Below are positions 34,398-42,768 of a stretch of DNA of 64,000 bases, piece by piece; positions within the stretch are counted from its first letter, which is position 1; each line of letters begins with the position of its first letter. This DNA is from Candidatus Rubneribacter avistercoris (lineage in GTDB: Bacteria; Actinomycetota; Coriobacteriia; Coriobacteriales; Eggerthellaceae), in assembly GCA_019115845.1 (NCBI GenBank), contig DXCU01000065.1, positions 1-64,000 of the forward strand. Direction: 5' to 3'. The notes beneath the pieces are model-generated. The model made no database searches and was not told the DNA's origin. It worked only from the letters and a program-made list of their open reading frames with translations. Made by a program: the position numbers and the translations under genes.

Positions 34398-35753
34398 GTG
34401 GCACTACCCGCAGCCGACTTGAGCAAGCAGCCTGACAACCGCACGACCATGGAGCTGGGGGCCGTGCTCCCCCTGACGGCCGAGGTGCGTGACGACCACC
34501 TGTTCGTGGGCGGCGTCGATATGGTGGAGCTGGCACGTGAGCAGGGCACGGCGCTCTACGTCATGGACGAGTCCGACATGCGCACGCGCATGGAAACCTA
34601 TCTGCGCGCCTTCCGCAGCCGCCATGAGAACTCCGACATCGTCTACGCCAGCAAGGCGTTCCTCAACAAGGAGGCCGCGCGCATCGTGGACGCGGAGGGG
34701 CTGTGCCTGGACGTGTCGGGCGGCGGCGAGCTGGCGTGCGCGCTGGCGGCAGGGTTTCCCGCCGAGCGCATTTTCATGCACGGCAACAACAAGACGCCGC
34801 AGGAGCTGCGCGAGGCCATAAGCGCGGGCGTGGGCCGCATCATCATCGACAGCCGCATCGAGCTGGGCCGCATCTCCCAGATTGCCGGCGAGCTGGGTGT
34901 TGAACAGGCCGTCTACATGCGCATCACGCCGGGCGTGGAGGCCGACACGCACCAGTACATCCGCACGGGTTGCGAGGACTCGAAGTTCGGTTTCACCATG
35001 CGCGACGACTTCGCGTACCGCTGCGTGCAAGACGTGCTGGCCGCGCCGAACGTGCGCCTGGCGGGCCTGCACTGCCACATCGGCTCGCAGATATTCGCGC
35101 TCCATTCGTATCCGGAGGCCGTCGAGGTGATGGTGGACCTCATGGCGCGCATCAGGCAGGGCTACGGCATAGAGCTGGGCGAGTTGGACATGGGCGGCGG
35201 CCTGGGCGTGGCGTACACGGCCGATGACAGCCCCGCCACCATAGACGAGTTCGCTGAAACCATCACGGCGGCGGTGCGCGCGGCGTGCGAGCGTCACGAT
35301 ATGCCTACGCCGCGTTTGCTCGTGGAGCCGGGCCGCAGCCTGGTGGCCAGCGCGGGCGTGACGCTCTACACCGTGGGCATCATCAAGACGCTGCCGAACA
35401 TCCGCAAGTACGTGGCGGTTGACGGCGGCATGTCCGACAACATCCGCACGGCGCTCTACCATGCCGATTACGAGCCGGTGGTTGCCAACAAGGCGGCGCA
35501 GCCGCGCACGGAGATCGTCACCATCGCGGGCAAGCACTGCGAAAGCGGTGATGCCGTGGTCATCGACATGCCCATGCAGCGGCCCGAGATCGGCGACATC
35601 GTGGCCGTGTTCGGCACGGGCGCGTACAATTACACCATGTCGAGCAACTACAACGGCCAGCCGCGTCCGGCCGTCGTGTTCGTGAAAGATGGGCAGGCGC
35701 GTGTGACCACGCGGCGGGAAACGTACGACGACCTCATGGCGCGCGACGTGTAG
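34398..35753 (+). CDS. lysA: Diaminopimelate decarboxylase
   Basis: 451 residues, a PLP enzyme catalysing the last step of lysine synthesis (meso-diaminopimelate to lysine). Hallmarks are the PLP lysine in VYASKAFLNKEA, the phosphate loop in ELDMGGGLGVAY, the substrate-side LHCHIGSQI, RLLVEPGRSLVASAG, and the C-terminal FGTGAYNYTMSSNYNG. I choose GTG 34398, preceded by AAAGGAG; the longer frame runs back through the antitoxin gene. It is flanked by two toxin-antitoxin pairs and appears to be a single transcription unit. It begins VALPAADLSKQ, a slightly longer N-terminus than usual. Confidence 0.96.
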   Translation: MALPAADLSKQPDNRTTMELGAVLPLTAEVRDDHLFVGGVDMVELAREQGTALYVMDESDMRTRMETYLRAFRSRHENSDIVYASKAFLNKEAARIVDAEGLCLDVSGGGELACALAAGFPAERIFMHGNNKTPQELREAISAGVGRIIIDSRIELGRISQIAGELGVEQAVYMRITPGVEADTHQYIRTGCEDSKFGFTMRDDFAYRCVQDVLAAPNVRLAGLHCHIGSQIFALHSYPEAVEVMVDLMARIRQGYGIELGELDMGGGLGVAYTADDSPATIDEFAETITAAVRAACERHDMPTPRLLVEPGRSLVASAGVTLYTVGIIKTLPNIRKYVAVDGGMSDNIRTALYHADYEPVVANKAAQPRTEIVTIAGKHCESGDAVVIDMPMQRPEIGDIVAVFGTGAYNYTMSSNYNGQPRPAVVFVKDGQARVTTRRETYDDLMARDV

Positions 35754-35836
35754 GGCAGGCGCAGAATGCCGCGGCGAAACGAACGAGGCCCGCGATGCGA
35801 GCAGGTGGGGGATCCTTGTTGCGCTTTCCCCTTGAT

Positions 35837-35861
35837 GATAAAATTTGGATAAAATTTTATC
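35837..35861. promoter_or_regulatory. AT-rich operator/promoter of the Phd/RelE pair
   Basis: GATAAAATTT (35837-35846) and its exact complement (35852-35861) form a 10-bp palindrome with a 5-nt centre, 16 bp before the antitoxin ATG. It stands out in a high-GC setting and is the probable autoregulatory site. Confidence 0.65.
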
Positions 35862-35877
35862 AGATCAGGAGACGGCG

Positions 35878-36153
35878 ATGAATATAAGACCGGTTTCGGA
35901 CTTGCGCAATCATTACAGCGACATCGAAGCATCCGTCAAAAGCGATGGCCCTGTGTTCTTGACGAAAAACGGCTACGGCTCCTTGGTGGTCATGAGCATT
36001 GAGCAGTTTGAGCACATTAACGGCACGGTTGACCGGGCGCTCGACGAGGCGGACAGGCAAGCGGCCACCACGACCTTGCGCTATACGCATGACGAGGTGT
36101 TTGGCTCGATACGGAAAGGGCTGCGGAGTGGGCGAGTCCAAGAAGCGTTGTAG
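35878..36153 (+). CDS. Phd/YefM-family antitoxin
   Basis: 91 residues. The N-terminal PVSDLRNHYSDIEASVKSDG and FLTKNGYGSLVVMSIEQFE match the Phd/YefM DNA-binding fold. The C-terminal part is more polar and should bind the toxin. ATG 35878 follows AGGAGACGG; an in-frame upstream ATG lies within the operator. The gene overlaps the toxin start by 26 nt, the usual coupling in these pairs. Base composition is lower in GC than the lysA gene before it, consistent with acquisition. It probably represses its own promoter through the palindrome at 35837-35861. Confidence 0.85.
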   Translation: MNIRPVSDLRNHYSDIEASVKSDGPVFLTKNGYGSLVVMSIEQFEHINGTVDRALDEADRQAATTTLRYTHDEVFGSIRKGLRSGRVQEAL

Positions 36154-36451
36154 TCTTCGCTATCTGCCTCTTTTCTGGAGCGATCTCAACGCGGCCGTCA
36201 TGTATGTTGCCGAAGATCTGGGCAATCCTGACGCTGCGGAACGTTTGCTCGATCAAGTTGAGGCAAGAATGCTCGACCACTTGGCGATGCCCTGTGCTGC
36301 GGCGGTGTATAAAGGGACCAAGGAGCGTTCTGTTCCGTACCACTGGTTTGAAGTTGGAAGCTACATGGTCTTTTATGTGGTGATCGACGATGTTGTTGAG
36401 GTGAGGCGGTTTCTTTACGGGGCGCGTGATTTGACGCGAATGCTGCCGTAG
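36128..36451 (+). CDS. RelE/ParE-family toxin
   Basis: 107 residues. The fold is shown by LRYLPLFWSDLNAAVMYVAE, then LLDQVEARMLDHL, and a C-terminal beta section KERSVPYHWFEVGSYMVFYV with VEVRRFLYGARDL. This is the pattern of RelE/ParE superfamily ribonuclease or gyrase toxins. The start is probably GTG 36128, inside the antitoxin gene, with GGAAAGGG upstream; the longer frame back to 35999 is a shadow of the antitoxin. Whether it cuts mRNA (RelE) or blocks gyrase (ParE) cannot be told from sequence alone. Confidence 0.82.
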   Translation: MGESKKRCSLRYLPLFWSDLNAAVMYVAEDLGNPDAAERLLDQVEARMLDHLAMPCAAAVYKGTKERSVPYHWFEVGSYMVFYVVIDDVVEVRRFLYGARDLTRMLP

Positions 36452-36628
36452 CCAACAACCTGCCGCCGCGTTGCCGTCGGACGCGCGGAGCCTCCAGAAG
36501 GCCTTCGGGTGCGCGGGGTGGCCAGAGGCTGCCAAGAAGCGAGGGACTGTCAAGGCCATTGGGCGTGCGTCGCCAGGGGTCGCGCTACGCGGGGCTGCCA
36601 GAGGCTCGCACAACGAAGCGGTGCACAC

Positions 36629-36657
36629 TTGCGTCCCCTGAAACGCCTCGGTATAGT
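36629..36657 (+). promoter_or_regulatory. Sigma-70-type promoter giving a leaderless LuxR mRNA
   Basis: TTGCGT (36629-36634), 17 nt, then TATAGT (36652-36657). The start codon ATG begins 7 nt after the -10 box, at the expected first transcribed base, and there is no Shine-Dalgarno sequence. Confidence 0.65.
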
Positions 36658-36663
36658 GTCCGC

Positions 36664-38181
36664 ATGGGAACTTCGCCCGACACCGCACGCGCCGACAGAT
36701 CCTCGCCGGCCGCATTCGCTTTGGCCGCAGTGTGCGGAGGCGCCCTGCTCTCATGGCTCGCCGTGCACACAAGCTCTTCCGCCCTGCTCTTCCTCTCCGA
36801 CAGCCCTTCCCTCGCGTTCAACGACGCCGTGGTCGCCATCTCGCTGCTGACAGCCGCCGGCAGGATGGTTTCGGCGCTTTTCCACCGGCGCCTCGACGGC
36901 TTGCTTGCGAAGCGAAGCGCGCTTGTGGCAACCGCGCTGATTGCGGCGGCCGGATCCCCCATCGCCGCGCTCTCCGGGTTCGCCCCTTCGCATTCGCAGG
37001 TGGTTGCGGTGTTCTTCCTAGGGACGGCGGCGTCCATGCTCTTCGGCGCCGTGATGCTCATGTCGGCGTGGATCGGCCTGCTCTCCCGTCTGGACGAGGG
37101 CTCGGTCATGCTCGCCGTGTCGCTTGCCGGATCCCTCTCGCCCATGTGCTTCTTCATGCTCATGCTGCTGCCCCGGGCGGCGGTCCTCATCGCGGAGACG
37201 CTGCTGCCCCTGCTGGCGCTCGCCTGCCTGCTGATAGCCCGGGCGGCGCCATCGTCCGAGGCTGATGCGCGGACCGTGCTGGAAAAGACGGAGATGTCCC
37301 GTCCCGCCCCGCGAAGGCGGACGGCCCTTTGGGTCGCGCTACCTGTGGGCGTGCTCTACTTCGGCCTGGTGGGACAGGTGGTGCGGGCGACGGCGTGGGC
37401 GGGCGGCGCGGAGGCGTACCCGGGCACGTTCTCCGTTTACCACGAGGTGGGCCTGCTGCTGGCGGCGGTGGCCCTGTGCCTGTACGCCGCCTTTCTCCGC
37501 CAGACGGGCCGTCGGCATCGGACGAGCATCCGCGACGTCGTCCCGTTCATGCTCATGGCGGCGGGGATGATGCTGCCCGCCCTTGTGGGACCGTCGCTCA
37601 TGGTGCTGACGGACCTCGTCGTTGGCGTGGGCTTGGGTGCTCTGGAGATGCAGCTGTTCTTCTACGCGGCGCTTCTTGTGCGCGAGCGGGGTTGGTCTCC
37701 GCTTTCCTCCCTCTGCTACGCCTACGTGCCGCTTGAGCTGGCGGCGGGCATAGGGGCGGCGGTCCTGCCGACAGGCAGTGGGCTTGTCGGCCGGGGCGTC
37801 GTCAGCTGGGAGCAGATCTCCCTCGTCTCCATTTTCGCGTTCTTCGTCGTCATCTTGGCCACCTTCCTGCCCTTCCTCCTCAACCAGGACAAGCTGTTCT
37901 GCGCGCCGGATGCCGCAGCCGGCCGGCGCGGGCCCCTCGCAACCGCAGCGCGCACGGAGGCGTCGCTTGACCGCGCGTTCGAGCCTTACGGGCTGACGGC
38001 CCGCGAGCGCGAGGTCGCGGTGCTGCTGCTGAGGGGCAGGAGCCTTCCCTACATCCAAGAGGAGCTTCGCATCTCAAGCGGAACCGCCAAAACGCACTGC
38101 ATGCACATCTACCAGAAGTGCGAGGTGCACAGCAAGCAGGAGCTCCTCGACCTGTTCGAACTCCCGGCGGACGAGGGATAG
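36664..38181 (+). CDS. LuxR-type regulator fused to a multi-pass membrane domain (copy 3)
   Basis: 505 residues. About 12 hydrophobic helices (about 18-410), a short linker and a LuxR domain (about 440-503) with LTAREREVAVLLLRGRSL and ISSGTAKTHCMHIYQKCEVH. The recognition helix has an unusual Ala where the others have Val (TVKTH). I start at ATG 36664, which coincides with the predicted transcription start, so translation is probably leaderless. Unlike copies 1 and 2, it runs in the same direction as its flavoprotein, 170 bp upstream of it. No clear palindrome was found between the two. It probably senses a ligand through the membrane domain. Confidence 0.88.
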   Translation: MGTSPDTARADRSSPAAFALAAVCGGALLSWLAVHTSSSALLFLSDSPSLAFNDAVVAISLLTAAGRMVSALFHRRLDGLLAKRSALVATALIAAAGSPIAALSGFAPSHSQVVAVFFLGTAASMLFGAVMLMSAWIGLLSRLDEGSVMLAVSLAGSLSPMCFFMLMLLPRAAVLIAETLLPLLALACLLIARAAPSSEADARTVLEKTEMSRPAPRRRTALWVALPVGVLYFGLVGQVVRATAWAGGAEAYPGTFSVYHEVGLLLAAVALCLYAAFLRQTGRRHRTSIRDVVPFMLMAAGMMLPALVGPSLMVLTDLVVGVGLGALEMQLFFYAALLVRERGWSPLSSLCYAYVPLELAAGIGAAVLPTGSGLVGRGVVSWEQISLVSIFAFFVVILATFLPFLLNQDKLFCAPDAAAGRRGPLATAARTEASLDRAFEPYGLTAREREVAVLLLRGRSLPYIQEELRISSGTAKTHCMHIYQKCEVHSKQELLDLFELPADEG

Positions 38182-38351
38182 CGGCTCGCCCTTCTGAGCG
38201 GGGCGAAACGTCTTCCCAGGTCAGCTGCTCAACCATACGAATCGCCCGATCGCGGCGGCGCAAGATAAGCCGTTTCTTTCGATGTGCGGAGCCGTCGGCG
38301 CCGGTACCGTTTCCCTCGTCGTGCACAGACGAACGAAGGGAAGGGATGATC

Positions 38352-40025
38352 ATGAAGGCAACGTTGACGAGAAGGTCTTTTTTGGCGGGCGCCGGCGTGG
38401 CGGGCGCCACCTTGGCGAGTGCGGCGCTCGCGGGATGCGCGGGCGGCGCGCCGAAAGCGGCCGAAGAAGGACAGGGCGCAGACGCCGCGCCCGCGTCCGA
38501 TGCAGCCCCCGCCCCCATAGCGGACGCCGACATCGACGAGACGCGCGATGCGGAGGTCTGCATCGTGGGAGCCGGGGTGTCGGGGGTCGTTGCGGCTCTG
38601 GCCTGCGCCGAGGAGGGCCTGCAGGTGGCGGTCATGCAGAAGAAGAGCGCCATCAGCACGCAAGGCACCGGCGCCTCCTGTATTGGCAGCCGCCGGCAGA
38701 AGGAGCTGGGACTGGAAACCGGCTCCTTCGAGGACCTCATGCGCCTCAAAGCCGCCGAGGAAGGCGGCCTGGTGAACTACGATCTGTTCAAGCTGTGGTA
38801 CGACCGCTCCGGCGAGGCTTTGGACTGGGTGTGCGACCGCGCTTCCGAAAACGGCGTGGACGCCGTGTTCGACCAGATAGCCAACTGGGAGGAGGCCGAC
38901 GACTGGGTGAAGACCACCCAGATCTCCTCCATGTTCAGCGGAGAGGGCGGGGTGGGGGCCTCGGCCCTGATAGAGGCGCTCTACCCTCTGACGCTGGACG
39001 CCGGCGTCCAGTACGTGTTCGACACCACGGCCCAGCAGCTGGTGCGCGGCGACGACGGACGCGTCATTGCGGTGATAGGCCAGAAAAAAGACGGCGGCTA
39101 CGTGAGGATCAACGCCTCGAAGGCCGTTGTCATCTGCTCGGGCGGCTACGAGAACAACCCCGAGATGCGTCAGAAATACCTGCCGCACGCCATGCGGTTC
39201 GACAACATCTCGGACAACGACGGCGAGGGCATCCAGATGGGCCTGTGGGCGGGAGCCGCCATCGACCCGGCGCCCCACGCCAGCAACATCCACTACAACG
39301 TGTCTGAAACCGACGCCTACGGATCGGCCATCCCCTGGTTGCGCGTGGGCGTGGAGGGCACCCGCCTTGGCAACGAGGACATCGCGTACGGGTTCCTGCC
39401 GTTTTTGGACCTGAAGTCGAAGGAGGCGTGCTGCTTCCAGGTGTTCGACTCCGATTTCGACGCCTACTACGAGAAGATGCTCGTGAACGGCTGCGGCATC
39501 TTCCGCTCCTTTCCGCCCGCAGAGGCGGTGGGGGCCGCCACGCAGCTTGAAACCTCCGAGGACACGAGCGCTTGGAGTCCGTTGAAGAAGATCTACGAGA
39601 GCTGCGTGGAGCAGGGCACGGCCGTGAAGGCCGACACCTTGGAGGAGCTTGCCCAGAAGGCCGGCATAGACGCCGCCGGACTGCAGGCCACCGTCAAGCG
39701 GTATAACGAGCTGTACGATTCCGGCGCGGATAGCGACTACGGCAAGAAGTTCTCCCGCATGCACGCTGTGCGCACGCCCCCGTTCTACGCCATTCGGCGG
39801 CAGGCGTACGTCTTGGGGACGCTCGGCGGGCTGGTCATCAACGAGAACATGCAGGTGATGGATACGGAAGGCGAGGTCATCCCCGGCCTGTTCGCTGCCG
39901 GCAACGCCTCGGGCGGGCGGTTCTTCGGCACGCCTGCGCAGGGAATGGCCGTGCCGGCCTCCACCATCTCGCGCGCCCTCACGTGGGGCTACCTTGCAGG
40001 CAAGTACATCGCCGAGAACGAGTAA
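38352..40025 (+). CDS. Tat-exported flavoprotein reductase, FAD-binding_2 family (c)
   Basis: 557 residues. Tat signal TRRSFLAGAGVAGATLASAA, lipobox LAGC, then an Ala/Pro-rich linker and the FAD motif VCIVGAGVSGVVAALACAEE (about 70-90). Its C-terminus, LGTLGGL with EVIPGLFAAGNASGGRFFG, resembles flavoprotein (a) and not the fumarate-reductase type (b). The catalytic STRD and NRxGGNA strings are absent. So it probably reduces a non-fumarate acceptor. ATG 38352 has AAGGGA at good spacing; ATG 38346, two codons earlier, is also possible. It is probably a surface lipoprotein fed by an unknown electron donor, and controlled by LuxR copy 3 just upstream. Confidence 0.86.
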   Translation: MKATLTRRSFLAGAGVAGATLASAALAGCAGGAPKAAEEGQGADAAPASDAAPAPIADADIDETRDAEVCIVGAGVSGVVAALACAEEGLQVAVMQKKSAISTQGTGASCIGSRRQKELGLETGSFEDLMRLKAAEEGGLVNYDLFKLWYDRSGEALDWVCDRASENGVDAVFDQIANWEEADDWVKTTQISSMFSGEGGVGASALIEALYPLTLDAGVQYVFDTTAQQLVRGDDGRVIAVIGQKKDGGYVRINASKAVVICSGGYENNPEMRQKYLPHAMRFDNISDNDGEGIQMGLWAGAAIDPAPHASNIHYNVSETDAYGSAIPWLRVGVEGTRLGNEDIAYGFLPFLDLKSKEACCFQVFDSDFDAYYEKMLVNGCGIFRSFPPAEAVGAATQLETSEDTSAWSPLKKIYESCVEQGTAVKADTLEELAQKAGIDAAGLQATVKRYNELYDSGADSDYGKKFSRMHAVRTPPFYAIRRQAYVLGTLGGLVINENMQVMDTEGEVIPGLFAAGNASGGRFFGTPAQGMAVPASTISRALTWGYLAGKYIAENE

Positions 40026-40033
40026 CGCAGTCG

Positions 40034-40071
40034 GCCCCGCCCGCGCCCCGATTGGCGGGGGCGGGCGGGGC
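40034..40071 (+). terminator. GC-rich terminator after flavoprotein (c)
   Basis: GCCCCGCCCGC (40034-40044) pairs perfectly with 40061-40071, and the inner bases can extend the stem. No T-tract. Confidence 0.55.
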
Positions 40072-40239
40072 GACGGCGTCCGCAAGCAGCGGTGGCATCA
40101 GGTTGGCGGAATGCGCCGCTGAGCGGTAGAGGTTCGCCGCTTTCTTCCCGTTGAGGACCGCAGGGCGGGCGCGCTGCTCTACACTGGTGCGGACAGGAAG
40201 CGGCCGCCGCGTTGCCGGCGACGGGGAAGGGAAGCGAAC

Positions 40240-41526
40240 ATGACGGTAAAACTCGGCTTGGTGGGCACCGGCACGGTGGGCGGCGGATGCATCGAGATCC
40301 TCAAGAAGCATCGTGAGGATTTCAAGCGCCACTACGGCGTTGACCTGGAGCTTGTGCGCGTGTGCTCGCGCAATCCCGAGCAGGCCCTCGCGCATGGCGT
40401 GGAGGACGTCTTCACGCAGGATTATCGCGACATCTTAGACGATCCGAGCATCGACATCGTCATCGAGCTCATCGGCGGCACCACCGTGGCGCGCGATGTG
40501 GTGGTGGGCGCGCTGCGCGCGGGCAAGAACGTGGTCACGGCCAACAAGGCGCTCATGGCCACGTACGGCGAAGAGGTCATGTCTGCTGCCGACGAGGCTG
40601 GCAAGGAGATTGCCTTCGAGGCTAGCGTGGGCGGCGGCATCCCCATCATCGACCCGATGAAGCACTCGCTCATCTCCAACGAGGTGTCCTCGGTGATGGG
40701 CATTGTGAACGGCACCACCAACTACATGCTCACCCGCATGGTGGAGGACGGCTTAAGCTACGACGACGCCCTGCGCGAGGCGCAGGAGAAGGGCTTCGCC
40801 GAGGCCGATCCCACCGCCGACGTGGACGGCTTCGACGCCGCCGCCAAGATCGCCATCCTCGCGTCCATCGCGTTCAATTCGCGCGTGACCTTAGACGACG
40901 TGCATACCGAAGGCATCCGCAACGTCACCACGATGGACTTGGACGCCGCGCGCGACATGGGCTACTGCGTGAAGCTGCTGGCGTTGGCGCATCGCACGGA
41001 CGCGGGCATCGACGTGCGCGTGCACCCCACCATGCTGCCGCTGTCGCACCAGCTGGCCACGGTGAACGGCGTGTACAACGCCATCTACGTGACGGGCGAC
41101 GCCGTGGGCGAGACCATGTTCTTCGGCGAGGGCGCGGGGTCGGGGCCGGCTGCGAGCGCCGTCATGGGCGATGTGCTGGAGGTGGCGCGCCACGTGACGC
41201 TGGGCGTGGGACCGCTTGTGGGCTGCACCTGCACCGATGACGTGCCCATCGTGCCGATGGAGGAGCTCAAGACCAAGTACTACATCCGCTTCAAGGTGGC
41301 CGACCGATCCGGCGTGCTGGCCGCCATGGCGGGCGTGTTCGCGAAGCACAACGTGAGCGTGTACTCGGTGGTGCAGCGCGGCAAGAAGGACGGCGGCTCG
41401 GTGGATCTGGTGTACGTCACGCACACGGCGCGCGAGAAGAGCGTGCGCGACGTGCTGGCCGAGATCGCCGAGCTTGACGACGTGCTGCGCGACGAGCCGA
41501 GCGTCATCCGCGTGGAGGACGAGTAG
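40240..41526 (+). CDS. hom: Homoserine dehydrogenase with ACT domain
   Basis: 428 residues, converting aspartate semialdehyde to homoserine with NAD(P)H on the threonine/methionine branch. The Rossmann motif GLVGTGTVGGGCIEIL opens the protein. The catalytic domain has ANKALMATYGEE, EASVGGGIPIID and GIVNGTTNYMLTRM, with FAEADPTADVDGFDAA. The C-terminal ACT domain (about 345-428: YYIRFKVADRSGVLAAMA) suggests feedback control by threonine. ATG 40240 follows GGGAAGGGAAG. It is a single gene; thrB/thrC are not adjacent. The perfect palindrome after its stop doubles as a terminator and a parS match. Confidence 0.96.
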   Translation: MTVKLGLVGTGTVGGGCIEILKKHREDFKRHYGVDLELVRVCSRNPEQALAHGVEDVFTQDYRDILDDPSIDIVIELIGGTTVARDVVVGALRAGKNVVTANKALMATYGEEVMSAADEAGKEIAFEASVGGGIPIIDPMKHSLISNEVSSVMGIVNGTTNYMLTRMVEDGLSYDDALREAQEKGFAEADPTADVDGFDAAAKIAILASIAFNSRVTLDDVHTEGIRNVTTMDLDAARDMGYCVKLLALAHRTDAGIDVRVHPTMLPLSHQLATVNGVYNAIYVTGDAVGETMFFGEGAGSGPAASAVMGDVLEVARHVTLGVGPLVGCTCTDDVPIVPMEELKTKYYIRFKVADRSGVLAAMAGVFAKHNVSVYSVVQRGKKDGGSVDLVYVTHTAREKSVRDVLAEIAELDDVLRDEPSVIRVEDE

Positions 41527-41550
41527 CGCTTCGGTTCGCCCTGCTTGCCG

Positions 41551-41580
41551 GCCCGGATGTTTCACGTGAAACATCCGGGC
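41551..41580. other. parS: parS-like centromere site within a 30-bp perfect palindrome
   Basis: Bases 41558-41573 read TGTTTCACGTGAAACA, identical to the consensus ParB-binding site parS. The match is embedded in a perfect 30-bp palindrome (41551-41580) followed by CTTTTCACGTTTT, so it may also terminate hom. A degenerate copy (GTTTCACGTGA core) lies at 41621-41631. parS sites mark the origin-proximal part of bacterial chromosomes and load ParB. Confidence 0.88.
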
Positions 41581-41680
41581 TTTTCACGTTTTGCGGGTTT
41601 CTCGTTTGCGAACCTCCGACGTTTCACGTGAGGTGCCGGAGGCTATCTTGCCGCCGAATGTCCGATCTGTCGAGTCTCGC

Positions 41681-42121
41681 TCAAATCAAGGCGTTGGCTT
41701 CAGGGGCGTCCTCTGTATGAACGGTGACGTATTCATATCCGTTGTCGGCAAGCATGGTGGCAACAAAGTTGCAATCTTTTATTGCTTTCGTTGCTTCTCC
41801 GATTGATATATCTGGTGTGGTTTCGTATCGTGCTGCGACGGCGTACAAGGTCAGGTCAATGGCCGCCTGGATGGCTGGTTGACTTGCTTTGAGCCACGCC
41901 TGTTCGATTGCTGTAGAAAGCAAATCACCGATGTCGTGGCTTTTCGGCGGAACCTGACCGTTTTCGGTAAACACAGCTTTTACCATCTTCTCTGCCGCTT
42001 GTTGACAGTGAAACGCTATGGCTTCGCTATGGTCTTGGATGCTAGCTTGGACAAGGGCGTTCACGGCGAGGGCGTCTTTGCTTGCGGCGTACATAAAGCC
42101 GGTGTAAATGGGGCTAGCCAT
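41681..42121 (-). CDS. HEPN-domain protein (partner of MNT nucleotidyltransferase)
   Basis: 146 residues, mainly helical. ALVQASIQDHSEAIAFHCQQ, AAEKMVKAVFTENG and KSHDIGDLL, then LYAVAARYETTP, are the pattern of HEPN proteins that accompany minimal nucleotidyltransferases. I do not find the RX4-6H ribonuclease motif of the active toxic HEPN group, so this may belong to a non-nuclease branch or be inactive. It starts 8 bp inside the upstream nucleotidyltransferase gene on the same strand, so the two are coupled. GC content is visibly lower than in hom or the dnaK cluster, suggesting acquisition. Such pairs act as toxin-antitoxin or phage-defence modules. Confidence 0.82.
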   Translation of the reverse strand: MASPIYTGFMYAASKDALAVNALVQASIQDHSEAIAFHCQQAAEKMVKAVFTENGQVPPKSHDIGDLLSTAIEQAWLKASQPAIQAAIDLTLYAVAARYETTPDISIGEATKAIKDCNFVATMLADNGYEYVTVHTEDAPEANALI

Positions 42122-42443
42122 ACATCTTCACTCCTTCGCAAGCAACAACGTATTCTATGTTCGCCATATCGTGTTGGCGTTCATCGAAGCGTTTTGCCGA
42201 GCCAACGACGATATCCTTAGGCATTCCCATCCAGAGCAGTGCGTTGCCGATGCGGCCTGCGCGCGTGAAACGACTTTCCTTATCGTCGGGAACCACAACA
42301 TAGAGATCAAGGTCACTACCAGGCGATTCTTCGCCACGTGCGTAAGATCCGAACACATAAATGGCAGTTGTGGGAACGGAGGACACGATGCTCTCAACAA
42401 TCTTGTTGAGATAGTCGGTTGGCAAATGTATGCCTTTCTGCAC
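42114..42443 (-). CDS. MNT-type minimal nucleotidyltransferase (antitoxin)
   Basis: 109 residues. The nucleotidyltransferase core is intact: VFGSYARGEESPGSDLDLYV gives the GSx10DxD metal-binding motif. In characterised HEPN/MNT modules this enzyme adds nucleotides (for example AMP) to the HEPN toxin to silence it. It starts at GTG 42443 with GGGAGG upstream and overlaps the HEPN gene by 8 bp. Order (MNT first, HEPN second) and size match the family. Low GC relative to its neighbours suggests transfer. Confidence 0.85.
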   Translation of the reverse strand: MQKGIHLPTDYLNKIVESIVSSVPTTAIYVFGSYARGEESPGSDLDLYVVVPDDKESRFTRAGRIGNALLWMGMPKDIVVGSAKRFDERQHDMANIEYVVACEGVKMYG

Positions 42444-42768
42444 AGAGAACCTCCCTTCGTTGCTTGATTTCTAGATTTTGATTATACCTTGCCTTTGAAT
42501 CAGAAAGAAAGGATGCGGGGTCTTCCGCGTGATTCTGTGGCTGTCTTGTGGTGGGAATATTTCGGTTAGGTGACGGGCGGGCGGGATTGCTGAAAATAGT
42601 CTTATTTTATAACTAAATACACGAAGCGCCGTATCGAGGTGCTGTGCTGCGCTGCTACGCTGTGGTGCAGCAAGGCGGCACTTGCGCTGGAGCAGTGCAG
42701 CGAGCGGCACCGCCGTCCGCGCCACGGCGTGATGGCGAGGACGCAAAAACCAGAGAGGAAACATCATC
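42444..42768. other. 325-bp divergent intergenic region
   Basis: It contains the MNT promoter side, and an AT-rich patch (about 42587-42620, with TTGCTG and TATAAC spaced 15 nt) that may be the promoter of the zinc-ribbon membrane gene. No gene is supported. Confidence 0.45.

Noticed and set aside
38182-38345. A palindromic operator for LuxR copy 3
   Set aside because: Only weak 5-bp dyads were found in the gap; none stands out from GC-rich background.
41621-41636. Second parS-like site GTTTCACGTGA
   Set aside because: Only 11 of 16 consensus bases match and the right arm is broken; treated as a degenerate neighbour of the perfect site.
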